A DNA stretch of 64,000 bases from Polynucleobacter sp. Tro8-14-1. GTDB lineage: Bacteria > Pseudomonadota > Gammaproteobacteria > Burkholderiales > Burkholderiaceae. Positions within the stretch are counted from its first letter, which is position 1; every line of letters starts with the position of its first letter. The notes beneath the pieces were generated by a model. The model saw nothing but the letters and a program-made list of their open reading frames with translations. It was not told where the DNA came from and searched no databases. Where the stretch lies: the NCBI RefSeq assembly GCF_018881655.1, contig NZ_JACVPX010000001.1:248001-312000 (forward strand), written 5' to 3'. This document shows positions 28,842-37,546 of the stretch, piece by piece. The position numbers and the translations under genes are program-made.

Positions 28842-29738
28842 ATGCTACTTATGCAATCTTTTGGTAAACCTTCAATCCTGATTATTGGCTGTGGAGATAT
28901 TGGTCTTCGGGTAGCCAAGCAGCTTTCACGAAGCCATCGTGTATTGGCACTGACTTCTCAACAGAATCGTTTTCAGGAGTTGAGGGCGGTTGGCGCGACT
29001 CCTATTTTGGGTAATCTGGATCATCCAGAGTCTTTATGGCGCCTTAGCGGTTTAGCTCAAACCGTCATTCATCTAGCGCCACCTCAAAATGGGGGAAATC
29101 GTGATTGCCGAACCCGCAACCTTCTCCGAATTTTAGCCCAAGGCTCCAATGCCGTCAGGCGCCTGATTTATATCAGCACCACGGGTGTTTACGGTGATCA
29201 TAGGGGTGGAAAGGTGAGTGAGGCTACCCCAGTAAGCCCCCAAAGTGAGCGTGCGCAAAGAAGGGTGGATGCCGAGAGAATTCTCCGTTTATGGGCGCCC
29301 GCCCATGGAGTGACTTTGACTATTTTGCGCGTCCCGGGAATTTATGCGGCAGACCGCTTGCCGATTGAGAGGCTTCAGGCGCGAACACCCGCATTGCTGC
29401 CAGAGGAAGATGCTTATTCCAATCATATTCACAGCGATGATTTGGCAAGGTTAGTGTGTGCAGCGGTTTATCACGGCAAACCCCAGCGCATCATTAATGC
29501 CTGTGATGGTGGCGAGACCAAAATGGGTGATTACTTTGATGAAGTGGCGGATGCTTTTGGTCTGGAAAGGCCAGCCAGATTGCCTGGCGGCGAGTTGCAA
29601 AAAATTGTTAGTCCGATGCTTTGGTCCTTTATGCGCGAGTCACGCAGGGTTACCAATCAGCGCCTACCGGAATTAAAAACACCGCTACGCTATCCCAGCG
29701 TAGGACATTTTCTAAAAACTATTTCCAGGAATCCTTGA
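28842..29738 (+). CDS. NAD-dependent epimerase/dehydratase family protein (YeeZ-like)
   Basis: A 298-residue extended short-chain dehydrogenase-like protein. The N-terminal Rossmann motif is ILIIGCGDIGLRVAKQL; YISTTGVYGDHRGG holds the Tyr of the active-site region and RVPGIYAADRLP the later substrate motif. The substrate is not known. Met4 (28851) is an alternative start. It diverges from the ferredoxin reductase with under 30 bp between starts, and its 3' end overlaps the convergent glnS by 20 bp. Confidence 0.83.
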   Translation: MLLMQSFGKPSILIIGCGDIGLRVAKQLSRSHRVLALTSQQNRFQELRAVGATPILGNLDHPESLWRLSGLAQTVIHLAPPQNGGNRDCRTRNLLRILAQGSNAVRRLIYISTTGVYGDHRGGKVSEATPVSPQSERAQRRVDAERILRLWAPAHGVTLTILRVPGIYAADRLPIERLQARTPALLPEEDAYSNHIHSDDLARLVCAAVYHGKPQRIINACDGGETKMGDYFDEVADAFGLERPARLPGGELQKIVSPMLWSFMRESRRVTNQRLPELKTPLRYPSVGHFLKTISRNP

Positions 29739-31497
29739 GGCCAACCGTACGGTTGAATACTGGTTTGCCAGGTTTGGAGTCATTCTTGTCTGCAACAAAG
29801 TAGCCGTGACGCTCGAACTGGAATTGATCTTCTGCTTTGGCATCTTTCATGCAGGGTTCTAAGTAAGCGGCAATTGTTTGCTTTGAATTTGGATTGATCG
29901 ATTCTAAGAAATTCTTGTCACCACTATCTGGGTGGGGGTCGCTAAACAGGTGATCGTATAGACGCACTTCTGCAGGAATCGCTTCAGCCGCGCTAATCCA
30001 GTGAATATTGCCCTTGACCTTGTAGTTATTAGAGCCAGCGGTGCCGCTCTTGCTATCGGGAAAGTGTGTCACGTTGACTTGGGTGACATTCCCTTGTGCG
30101 TCGGTTTCAAAACCAGTGCATTCCACTACAAAGCCATGGCGTAAGCGAACACGGCTACCAGGCTGATCTCCAATCGGTGGATAAAGTCTGAAGAATCCCT
30201 TGATGGGTTCCTTCATAAAGTCGTCTGCTTCAATCCACAGTTCGCGCGTGAAATGAAATTCACGATTGCCCCACTCGGGTTGATTCGGATGGCGTGGAGC
30301 AGAGCATGCTTCTTTTACTGAGGCATCAAAGTTTTCCACTACGAGCTTGAGTGGTTTGAGTACCGCAGTAGCGCGTGGAGCCCTGACTTCTAGATCATCG
30401 CGTAATGCTTGATCAAGGGTGCTCATATCAATCCAGCTATCAGCTTTAGAGACACCAATGCGCTCGCAAAATAAGCGAATACTTTCAGGAGTGTAACCAC
30501 GGCGACGAATGCCTACGATGGTTGGCATTCGAGGATCATCCCAACCCTCAACATGCTTTTCTTCTACAAGCTGCAGTAACTTACGTTTGCTGGTGATGGT
30601 GTAAGTCAGGTTGAGGCGTGCGAACTCATATTGATGTGGCACCGGGTCTTTAAAGACACCCAATTCTTTTAATGAATTCACAATCCAATCGTACAAGGGG
30701 CGGTTGTTCTCGAACTCTAGTGTGCAGATGGAGTGGGAGACATTCTCTAATGCGTCAGAGATGCAATGTGTGAAGTCATATAAAGGGTAAATGCACCATT
30801 TGCTGCCAGTGCGGTGGTGATCGGTATGGCGGATGCGGTAAACCACGGGATCACGCATCACAATGTTGGGATGCGTCATGTCAATTTTCAGGCGCAATAC
30901 ATGCTCGCCATCCTTGAACTTCCCATCACGCATTTCGCGGAACAAGGAGAGATTCTCTTCTGGGCTGCGATCGCGGTAAGGACTATTTTTTCCAGCTTGG
31001 CCAAAGTTACCTCGATTGGCATGAATGTCATCAGCACTTTGGCTATCGACATACGCTTTGCCATTCTGAATCAAGATTTCAGCAAACTCATAGAGTTTGT
31101 CAAAGTAGTCGCTTGCGTGATAAAGATGGGTTCCCCAATCAAAACCTAGCCACTTCACTGCATCCAAAATGCTGTCGGCGTATTCCACATCCTCTTTAAC
31201 TGGGTTGGTGTCATCTAGACGCATATTGCAGCGCGCACCCCCAGCTTGATTGTTGTAATCAGCAGCTAATCCAAAGTTCAGACAAATGCTTTTAGCGTGA
31301 CCAATATGTAAGTAGCCATTAGGTTCTGGTGGAAAGCGGGTGATGATCGATGGGATAGATTCCCCAGCAAGATTGGTGCGCTGTGCAAAAGCCCCGCTTG
31401 CCAAATCATGATCGATGATCTGACGCAAGAAATTAGACGATTCGGCTACAGCGCCGGCATTTGCTTTGGAAGGTTTGCTATCTTGGGACATAGCCAT
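29719..31497 (-). CDS. glnS: Glutaminyl-tRNA synthetase
   Basis: Class I synthetase charging tRNA-Gln. It is 592 residues from the ATG giving MAMSQDSKPSKANAG; the open frame upstream of it is non-coding and overlaps tctA. Signatures are RFPPEPNGYLHIGHAKS (HIGH) and the MSK-type loop in YTITSKRKLLQL. The C-terminal anticodon-binding domain includes RVRLRHGFVVECTGFE. Direct GlnRS rather than the amidotransferase route is usual for this group. The last 20 bp overlap the convergent epimerase gene. No ribosome-binding site is evident. Confidence 0.97.
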   Translation of the reverse strand: MAMSQDSKPSKANAGAVAESSNFLRQIIDHDLASGAFAQRTNLAGESIPSIITRFPPEPNGYLHIGHAKSICLNFGLAADYNNQAGGARCNMRLDDTNPVKEDVEYADSILDAVKWLGFDWGTHLYHASDYFDKLYEFAEILIQNGKAYVDSQSADDIHANRGNFGQAGKNSPYRDRSPEENLSLFREMRDGKFKDGEHVLRLKIDMTHPNIVMRDPVVYRIRHTDHHRTGSKWCIYPLYDFTHCISDALENVSHSICTLEFENNRPLYDWIVNSLKELGVFKDPVPHQYEFARLNLTYTITSKRKLLQLVEEKHVEGWDDPRMPTIVGIRRRGYTPESIRLFCERIGVSKADSWIDMSTLDQALRDDLEVRAPRATAVLKPLKLVVENFDASVKEACSAPRHPNQPEWGNREFHFTRELWIEADDFMKEPIKGFFRLYPPIGDQPGSRVRLRHGFVVECTGFETDAQGNVTQVNVTHFPDSKSGTAGSNNYKVKGNIHWISAAEAIPAEVRLYDHLFSDPHPDSGDKNFLESINPNSKQTIAAYLEPCMKDAKAEDQFQFERHGYFVADKNDSKPGKPVFNRTVGLKDSWK

Positions 31498-31524
31498 ATT
31501 GTAGAGAAAACCCCCGCCCATAAA

Positions 31525-31551
31525 GAAAAAGCCCGCAAACAGCTGCGGGCT
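31525..31551 (-). terminator. Intrinsic terminator after tctA
   Basis: On the minus strand AGCCCGCA and TGCGGGCT pair across a 6-nt loop and are followed by TTTTTC. It separates tctBA from glnS, which is read in the same direction. Confidence 0.88.
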
Positions 31552-31574
31552 CGTTTCCGGTAGGTCTAAGGCAA

Positions 31575-33077
31575 TTAGTCTTCGACAAACGCCTCTTCGC
31601 GAGTCTTCTTGACTGCCGGCAAGGTAACCATGACCACCAAGAGTGCTGATGCAATCAGCAATCCCAAGGAAAGTGGACGAGTCAGGAAGGTAGTGAAATC
31701 GCCACGGGATAACAATAATGCGCGGCGGAAGTTCTCTTCCATCATTGGTCCAAGTACGAAGCCCAAAAGCAATGGAGGCGGTTCGCAACCCAGTTTGAAA
31801 AAGAGGTAACCAATGATGCCGAAGGCAGCGGTCACGTATACGTCAAACACAGTGTTGTTTACGGTATAGACGCCGATACAGCAGAAAACCAGAATGGCTG
31901 GGTACATGAAGCGATAAGGAATCTTCAGTAACTTTACCCAGATACCAATCAAGGGCAAGTTCAAGAGAATCAACATCACGTTACCAATCCACATGGAAGC
32001 GATCAGACCCCAGAACAAAGCAGGGTTGCTGGTCATGACTTGTGGGCCAGGCTGAATATTATGAATAGTCATCGCGCCAACCATTAATGCCATCACTGCG
32101 TTTGGTGGGATACCTAAGGTAAGTAAAGGAATAAATGATGTTTGAGCAGCAGCATTGTTGGCTGACTCTGGACCAGCTACACCCTCAATCGCACCTTTAC
32201 CAAACTCATGGCTGTATTTGGAGGATTTCTTCTCGACAGAGTAGGCGCCGAAAGATGCCAAGGCTGCTCCTCCGCCTGGCAGGATGCCTAAAATTGAGCC
32301 AATAAAAGTACCACGCAAGATAGACGGAATCATGCGTTTGACGTCTTCCTTGGTAGGAATCATGGTGGTCATCTTATTGAGGAAGCCTTCGTCCTCATCG
32401 GTCTTCTCAAGGTTGCCCATGATTTCTGCGAAACCGAATACACCCATAGCAACAGCTACGAAACCAATACCGTCACTTAATTCAGGAATATCAAACGCAT
32501 AACGCGATACACCCGAGTTAACGTCGGTGCCGATCAAGCCCATTAGAAGACCCAAGACGATCATGCCGATCGCTTTGATCAGAGAGCCGGATGCTAAGAC
32601 CACTGCACCAATCAAACCCAAGACCATGAGAGAGAAATATTCAGCGGGCCCAAATTTAAATGCCAACTGTGAGAGGGGTGCAGCAAAAGCGGCCAACACT
32701 AAAGTTGCCACGCAACCCGCAAAGAATGAACCCATGCCGGCAGTGAACAATGCAACACCAGCTCGACCATTTCTGGCCATTTGGTAGCCATCGATCGCCG
32801 TAACCACCGAGGATGTTTCTCCTGGGATGTTCAACAGAATCGCTGTTGTAGAGCCACCGTACTGTGAGCCGTAGTAAATACCAGCCAACATAATCAATGC
32901 AGCGATTGGAGGCAAGGCATAAGTAGCTGGCAATAACATGGCAATAGTGGCGATTGGACCCAAGCCTGGCAACACGCCAATCAGGGTTCCCAATACACAG
33001 CCGATCAGACAGTAAAGAAGATTTTGTAATGTAAACGCGGTATCAAAACCGAGAGCTAAATTAGCAAATAAGTCCAT
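31575..33077 (-). CDS. tctA: Tripartite tricarboxylate transporter large permease TctA
   Basis: A 500-residue inner-membrane subunit of a TTT-family carboxylate importer with about 11-12 helices. Signatures are GTLIGVLPGLGPIATIAMLLP, then YYGSQYGGSTTAILLNIPGE and the mirrored second half GILPGGGAALASFGAYSVEK and GVAGPESANNAAAQTSFIPL. It follows tctB with an 18-bp gap. No periplasmic binding protein (TctC) gene is in the window, so the substrate is unknown. Confidence 0.94.
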   Translation of the reverse strand: MDLFANLALGFDTAFTLQNLLYCLIGCVLGTLIGVLPGLGPIATIAMLLPATYALPPIAALIMLAGIYYGSQYGGSTTAILLNIPGETSSVVTAIDGYQMARNGRAGVALFTAGMGSFFAGCVATLVLAAFAAPLSQLAFKFGPAEYFSLMVLGLIGAVVLASGSLIKAIGMIVLGLLMGLIGTDVNSGVSRYAFDIPELSDGIGFVAVAMGVFGFAEIMGNLEKTDEDEGFLNKMTTMIPTKEDVKRMIPSILRGTFIGSILGILPGGGAALASFGAYSVEKKSSKYSHEFGKGAIEGVAGPESANNAAAQTSFIPLLTLGIPPNAVMALMVGAMTIHNIQPGPQVMTSNPALFWGLIASMWIGNVMLILLNLPLIGIWVKLLKIPYRFMYPAILVFCCIGVYTVNNTVFDVYVTAAFGIIGYLFFKLGCEPPPLLLGFVLGPMMEENFRRALLLSRGDFTTFLTRPLSLGLLIASALLVVMVTLPAVKKTREEAFVED

Positions 33078-33095
33078 TTTCAGTATCCCGGTACG

Positions 33096-33554
33096 TTATT
33101 GAAGAAAGAAAGGCAGTAATGGGAACTGCAATTTCAGACCCAAAACGAATACCGAATAAGTGAAAACAATTAGAAATGTGGCATTGATTAAAGTGCCTTT
33201 CCAATGAAATTCATGACTTGCGCTGGCTGACATAAATACCAAAACGAAGACCGCTACGATAAAGCCCATCGTTGGTAGGAGGGCGCCGTATGCAATGACG
33301 GATCCAGTAATGAGGCCAATGACCTTCCAGTTGAAAGGAGGGATTTTTTCAATCGCTGCTTTGGCACTGAGTGACTTCACTAGGATTATTAAGCCCAGGG
33401 CTGTCATAACTAGGCCAAGCCAGAAGGGGAAGTATCCAGGCCCCATTTTGGCGGGAGTTCCCATTGGGTACTGGGTAGCCATGAAGGTAAAAAAGAGACC
33501 AATGACCATATACATTAGGCCGGCCCCAAAATCTTTTTGATTACGGATTTCCAA
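33096..33554 (-). CDS. tctB: Tripartite tricarboxylate transporter small permease TctB
   Basis: A 152-residue four-helix membrane protein of the TctB family; the loop YPMGTPAKMGPGYFPFWLG is diagnostic. The start is TTG at 33554, supported by AAGGAG six nt upstream; no better codon exists nearby. It is the first gene of a tctB-tctA unit that diverges from alaS. The transcript could also be influenced by the palindrome in the intergenic gap. Confidence 0.88.
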   Translation of the reverse strand: MEIRNQKDFGAGLMYMVIGLFFTFMATQYPMGTPAKMGPGYFPFWLGLVMTALGLIILVKSLSAKAAIEKIPPFNWKVIGLITGSVIAYGALLPTMGFIVAVFVLVFMSASASHEFHWKGTLINATFLIVFTYSVFVLGLKLQFPLLPFFLQ

Positions 33555-33629
33555 GTTGCGCTCCTTAATTACCGACTTATTTGTCGATTTATTGATGTTG
33601 AGTGATTGTAAGGCAGGATACGGGGATCT

Positions 33630-33651
33630 TGTCTAGGGTTTGCCCTAGACA
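33630..33651. promoter_or_regulatory. Perfect palindrome between tctB and alaS (candidate operator)
   Basis: TGTCTAGGG and CCCTAGACA are exact inverted repeats of 9 bp with a TTTG spacer. The right arm overlaps the candidate -35 box of alaS. It has no T run, so an operator is more likely than a terminator. E. coli AlaRS is known to repress its own gene through a palindrome at its promoter; a similar role here is inference. Confidence 0.5.
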
Positions 33652-33668
33652 GGTGCCAATGCGATAAT
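33640..33668 (+). promoter_or_regulatory. Candidate alaS promoter (leaderless)
   Basis: -35 TTGCCC (33640-33645), 17-bp spacer, -10 GATAAT (33663-33668). The predicted start of transcription is 33675-33676, which is the A of the alaS ATG. No ribosome-binding site precedes the ATG. Confidence 0.5.
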
Positions 33669-33675
33669 TATTGCC

Positions 33676-36300
33676 ATGAAAGTCTCCCAAATTCGCCAGG
33701 CCTATCTGGACTTCTTTGCCCAAAAAGGTCACCAAATCGTCCCTTCCAGCCCAGTAGTGCCAGGGGATGACCCAACCCTGCTATTTACTAATGCAGGCAT
33801 GAACCAATTTAAGGATGTGTTTTTGGGCTTCGATAAGCGCCCATATAACCGCGCGACGACTGCTCAGAAGTGCATCCGAGCCGGTGGAAAGCACAATGAC
33901 TTGGATAACGTCGGATACACCGCGCGTCACCATACCTTTTTTGAAATGTTGGGTAATTTCTCTTTTGGAGATTATTTCAAGAAGGACGCTATTCAATTTG
34001 CCTGGGATTTATTGACCCAAGTTTTCCAGTTGCCAAAAGAAAAACTCCTAGTCACTGTCTATGCTGAAGATGACGAGGCTTATGACATTTGGAATAAGCA
34101 AATTGGTGTGCCCGCCGATCGCATTATTCGCATTGGGGATAACAAGGGCGCGCGTTACGCATCGGATAATTTTTGGATGATGGGTGACACAGGCCCTTGC
34201 GGACCTTGCACTGAAATTTTCTACGATCACGGTGAGCATATTCCTGGCGGCCCTCCTGGAAGTCCTGATGAAGATGGTGATCGCTTCATCGAAATTTGGA
34301 ATAACGTCTTCATGCAGTACAACCGCGATGAGGCCGGTGTAATGCATCCGCTACCTAAGCCTAGCGTTGATACAGGCATGGGTCTTGAGCGCATTGCAGC
34401 AGTGTTGCAGCATGTTCACTCCAATTATGAGATCGACCTTTTCGTCAATCTCCTTAAGGCTTCTAAGGATGCGGTTGATGCGGCGGGTGGTGAAAACTGT
34501 GATGCACAAAGCCCATCACTCAAAGTGATTGCAGACCATATCCGCGCATGTAGCTTCATTGTCGTTGATGGCGTCATTCCAGGTAATGCCGGTCGTGGTT
34601 ATGTATTGCGTCGCATTGCGCGTCGCGCGATTCGTCATGGTTATAAGTTGGGGGCACGTAAACCATTCTTTTATCAGTTGGTGCCTGCGCTTGTCAAAGA
34701 GATGGGCGAAGCCTATCCAGAGTTGCGTGCCGCACAAGACAAAGTCAGTGAAGTCATTAAGCAAGAAGAAGAGCGCTTCTTCCAAACGATTGCTAATGGC
34801 ATGGAAATTTTGGATGGTGCTTTAGCTGGCGGCGCAAAAGTAGTCGATGGAGAAACTGCTTTCCGTTTGCATGACACTTTTGGTTTCCCATTGGATTTAA
34901 CCGCTGACGTTTGTCGTGAGCGTGGCGTTACTGTTGATGCCGAAGGTTTTGAAGTGGCGATGCAGAAGCAACGTGATCAAGCAAGAGCCGCAGGCAAATT
35001 CAAGGTAGCTCAAGGGCTTGATTACAAGGGTAAGCCTACGCAATTTCATGGGTATGACACCTTAAAGCATGAAGGCGCCAAAGTCACAGCCCTTTATGTG
35101 GATGGCTCTGAGGTCGCCTCAGTGAAGGCTGGCGATGCAGCGGTGATCGTATTAGATAACACGCCTTTTTATGCGGAATCTGGTGGCCAAGTAGGCGATA
35201 AAGGTGAGTTGCGTAATGAAACTGTGCGCTTCTCAGTGGATGACACCTTCAAGATTCAGGCTGATGTATTTGGCCATCAAGGCGAATTACATGAGGGCGA
35301 GCTTAAGGTCGGCGATGCGCTTAATGCCTTGGTAGATGTGCAGCAAAGAACCGACACGATGCGTAACCACAGCGCTACTCATATCTTGCACAAAGCCTTA
35401 CGTGAAGTGCTGGGCGATCATGTGCAACAAAAAGGGTCATTGGTAGATGCCACTAAGACCCGTTTCGACTTTACTCACAACGCACCTATTACGGCTGAGC
35501 AAATTCGTCGCATTGAAGATATTGTGAATCAAGAGATTCTGGAAAATACCGCTACTTCAGGCAAGGTCATGTCTTTGGATGATGCCCAAAAGACTGGCGC
35601 CATGATGCTCTTTGGTGAGAAGTATGGCGCTGAAGTGCGTGTGCTGGAGATCGGTTCTTCTAAAGAGCTCTGTGGCGGCACTCACGTAGGTCGCACCGGC
35701 GATATCGGTAGCTTGAAGATTGTTTCGGAGGGCGGTGTTGCCGCTGGTATCCGCCGCGTTGAGGCTGTGACCGGTAATAACGCGCTGCATTTCTTGCAAG
35801 GTTTGGAAGACAAGATCAATGAAGCTGCGGCGATTCTCAAAACCCACCCTGGTGATTTGGTCAATCGCGTTGCGCAACTTCAAGAAAGCCTGCGTCAAGC
35901 GGAGCGCGATTTAGAAAAAGTGAACTCTAAGTTAGCTGCCAGCCAGGGCGATGAGTTAGCAGGTCAAGCCATCGATGTGAATGGCATTAAAGTCATTGCT
36001 GCTCGACTTGATGGCGCTGATGCTGGCGTGCTTCGTGAAACCATGGATGCTCTCAAGGCAAAGTTGAAGACTGCTGCCATTGTGTTGGCCTCGGTGCAGG
36101 GTGATAAGGTGAGTTTGATCGCAGGCGTGACGGCTGATTCGATTGGCAAAGTAAAGGCAGGCGATCTCGTGAACTTTGTTGCCCAACAAGTGGGCGGTAA
36201 AGGCGGCGGTAAACCAGAAATGGCGATGGCCGGCGGAACTGATCCTAGTAAGCTGGGTGAGGCCTTGGACGGCGTTAAAGACTGGATAGCAAGCAAATGA
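33676..36300 (+). CDS. alaS: Alanyl-tRNA synthetase
   Basis: Class II synthetase of 874 residues. The catalytic N-terminal domain has [16 protein letters not shown] and [20 protein letters not shown]; the editing domain has the zinc motif [12 protein letters not shown] and [14 protein letters not shown]; the C-terminal oligomerisation/C-Ala domain ends in Gly-rich [13 protein letters not shown]. All are intact. The stop overlaps the tusA-like ATG by 4 nt. The promoter region is unusually close to the ATG and contains a palindrome. Confidence 0.97.
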   Translation: MKVSQIRQAYLDFFAQKGHQIVPSSPVVPGDDPTLLFTNAGMNQFKDVFLGFDKRPYNRATTAQKCIRAGGKHNDLDNVGYTARHHTFFEMLGNFSFGDYFKKDAIQFAWDLLTQVFQLPKEKLLVTVYAEDDEAYDIWNKQIGVPADRIIRIGDNKGARYASDNFWMMGDTGPCGPCTEIFYDHGEHIPGGPPGSPDEDGDRFIEIWNNVFMQYNRDEAGVMHPLPKPSVDTGMGLERIAAVLQHVHSNYEIDLFVNLLKASKDAVDAAGGENCDAQSPSLKVIADHIRACSFIVVDGVIPGNAGRGYVLRRIARRAIRHGYKLGARKPFFYQLVPALVKEMGEAYPELRAAQDKVSEVIKQEEERFFQTIANGMEILDGALAGGAKVVDGETAFRLHDTFGFPLDLTADVCRERGVTVDAEGFEVAMQKQRDQARAAGKFKVAQGLDYKGKPTQFHGYDTLKHEGAKVTALYVDGSEVASVKAGDAAVIVLDNTPFYAESGGQVGDKGELRNETVRFSVDDTFKIQADVFGHQGELHEGELKVGDALNALVDVQQRTDTMRNHSATHILHKALREVLGDHVQQKGSLVDATKTRFDFTHNAPITAEQIRRIEDIVNQEILENTATSGKVMSLDDAQKTGAMMLFGEKYGAEVRVLEIGSSKELCGGTHVGRTGDIGSLKIVSEGGVAAGIRRVEAVTGNNALHFLQGLEDKINEAAAILKTHPGDLVNRVAQLQESLRQAERDLEKVNSKLAASQGDELAGQAIDVNGIKVIAARLDGADAGVLRETMDALKAKLKTAAIVLASVQGDKVSLIAGVTADSIGKVKAGDLVNFVAQQVGGKGGGKPEMAMAGGTDPSKLGEALDGVKDWIASK

Positions 36301-36542
36301 GTGAACCAGTGAATATTGCTTTTAATGCAGAGGTAGATGCAATTGGCATGAACTGTCCATTGCCTATCCTGCGCACTAAAAAAGCCTTGGCAACGATGCA
36401 GTCAGGTGAGGTCTTGAAGATTAAGGCAACCGATGCGGGCGCCGCTCATGACTTCCCTGCATTTGCCAAGCAAACTGGTAATGAGTTGCTTGCAAGCACT
36501 ACAGAAGGTGATGTACTGGTTTTCTTTATGAAGCGCAGATAA
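36297..36542 (+). CDS. TusA/SirA-family sulfurtransferase
   Basis: An 81-residue sulfur-carrier protein. The active Cys is in the CPxP motif [14 protein letters not shown], followed by the [10 protein letters not shown] and [13 protein letters not shown] segments of the family. TusA proteins relay persulfide sulfur for tRNA thiolation or molybdenum cofactor; which of these applies here is unknown. It overlaps the alaS stop by 4 nt (ATGA), so the two are translated together, an arrangement suggesting a tRNA-related role. Confidence 0.9.
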   Translation: MSEPVNIAFNAEVDAIGMNCPLPILRTKKALATMQSGEVLKIKATDAGAAHDFPAFAKQTGNELLASTTEGDVLVFFMKRR

Positions 36543-36584
36543 GAAAAATTCTGACGCTTATACTTCTTGGTAAGTAATCAAACA

Positions 36585-36614
36585 AAAAGGCAGAGATTAA
36601 TCTCTGCCTTTTTG
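36585..36614. terminator. Bidirectional intrinsic terminator
   Basis: AAAAAGGCAGAGAT and ATCTCTGCCTTTTT are exact complements around a 2-nt centre, serving the convergent ends of the tusA-like gene and galU. Confidence 0.93.
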
Positions 36615-36633
36615 TATATCTAACCCCAGAGGA

Positions 36634-37524
36634 TTACTTTAAAGACCAGCTTTTTAAGTACTCTGCAAATTCCTCACCCACTTCTTGGTGGCGCAGCGCG
36701 AAATCTACAGAGGCCTTGAGGTAGCCCAACTTGCTACCGCAGTCATAACGAACACCATCATATTTGTAAGCAAATACAGGCTCTTCTTTTAGTAATGCAG
36801 CAATGGCATCGGTGAGTTGAATTTCTCCGCCGGCACCAGGTTTTACATTGCGGATATGGTCAAAAATCTTTGCTGAGAGCACATAGCGCCCGACTACCGC
36901 GAGGTCAGAAGGCGCATCTGCTGGCTTTGGTTTCTCAACGATGCCATTGAGGCGATAAATGCCTTTGCTGACCTCATCTCCTGAGACTATTCCGTATGAG
37001 CTGCTTTTGGCAGGATCGATTTTTTCCACTGCCAAAACAGATCCCTCTTGCTCTTCATACACTTTGAGCATTTGAGAGAGAACTGGCGGTTGCCCATCCA
37101 AAAGGTCGTCGGCCAAAATAACTGCAAATGGTTCATCACCAACTACTCTGGCAGCACATAAAACCGCATGTCCCAAGCCCAATGGTTCAGCTTGTCTAAT
37201 GTAGATGCAGTCTACATTATCAGGTTTAACGCTGCGAACAAGTTGAAGAAGGTCCTGTTTATTCTTTGCTTCTAGGGCTGCCTCTAACTCGTAGGCTTTA
37301 TCAAAGTGATCTTCAATGGCGCGCTTGCTGCGACCCGTAACAAAAATGAGCTCAGTAATTCCAGCTGCAACAGCTTCATCAACAGCGTATTGAATCAGCG
37401 GCTTATCCACGACATTGAGCATTTCTTTTGGGCTGGCTTTAGTGGCAGGCAAAAAGCGTGTGCCAAATCCCGCAACGGGAAATACAGCCTTAGTTACTTT
37501 TTTGGAGCCGAAATGGATTGACAT
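36634..37524 (-). CDS. galU: UTP-glucose-1-phosphate uridylyltransferase
   Basis: Makes UDP-glucose for cell-surface polysaccharides. It is 296 residues, with [20 protein letters not shown] (nucleotide-binding loop and catalytic Arg/Lys), [24 protein letters not shown] (metal Asp) and [13 protein letters not shown] near the end. The ATG is set by its match to family N-termini. It follows valS in the same direction after 22 bp, so co-transcription is possible although the functions are unrelated. Confidence 0.96.
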   Translation of the reverse strand: MSIHFGSKKVTKAVFPVAGFGTRFLPATKASPKEMLNVVDKPLIQYAVDEAVAAGITELIFVTGRSKRAIEDHFDKAYELEAALEAKNKQDLLQLVRSVKPDNVDCIYIRQAEPLGLGHAVLCAARVVGDEPFAVILADDLLDGQPPVLSQMLKVYEEQEGSVLAVEKIDPAKSSSYGIVSGDEVSKGIYRLNGIVEKPKPADAPSDLAVVGRYVLSAKIFDHIRNVKPGAGGEIQLTDAIAALLKEEPVFAYKYDGVRYDCGSKLGYLKASVDFALRHQEVGEEFAEYLKSWSLK

Positions 37525-37546
37525 GGATGGTCCGTTCTAATCGTTT

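Noticed and set aside
31498-31788. Upstream extension of glnS by 97 codons
   Set aside because: It overlaps tctA and the tctA terminator and does not resemble GlnRS N-termini; the ATG at 31497 gives the expected protein.
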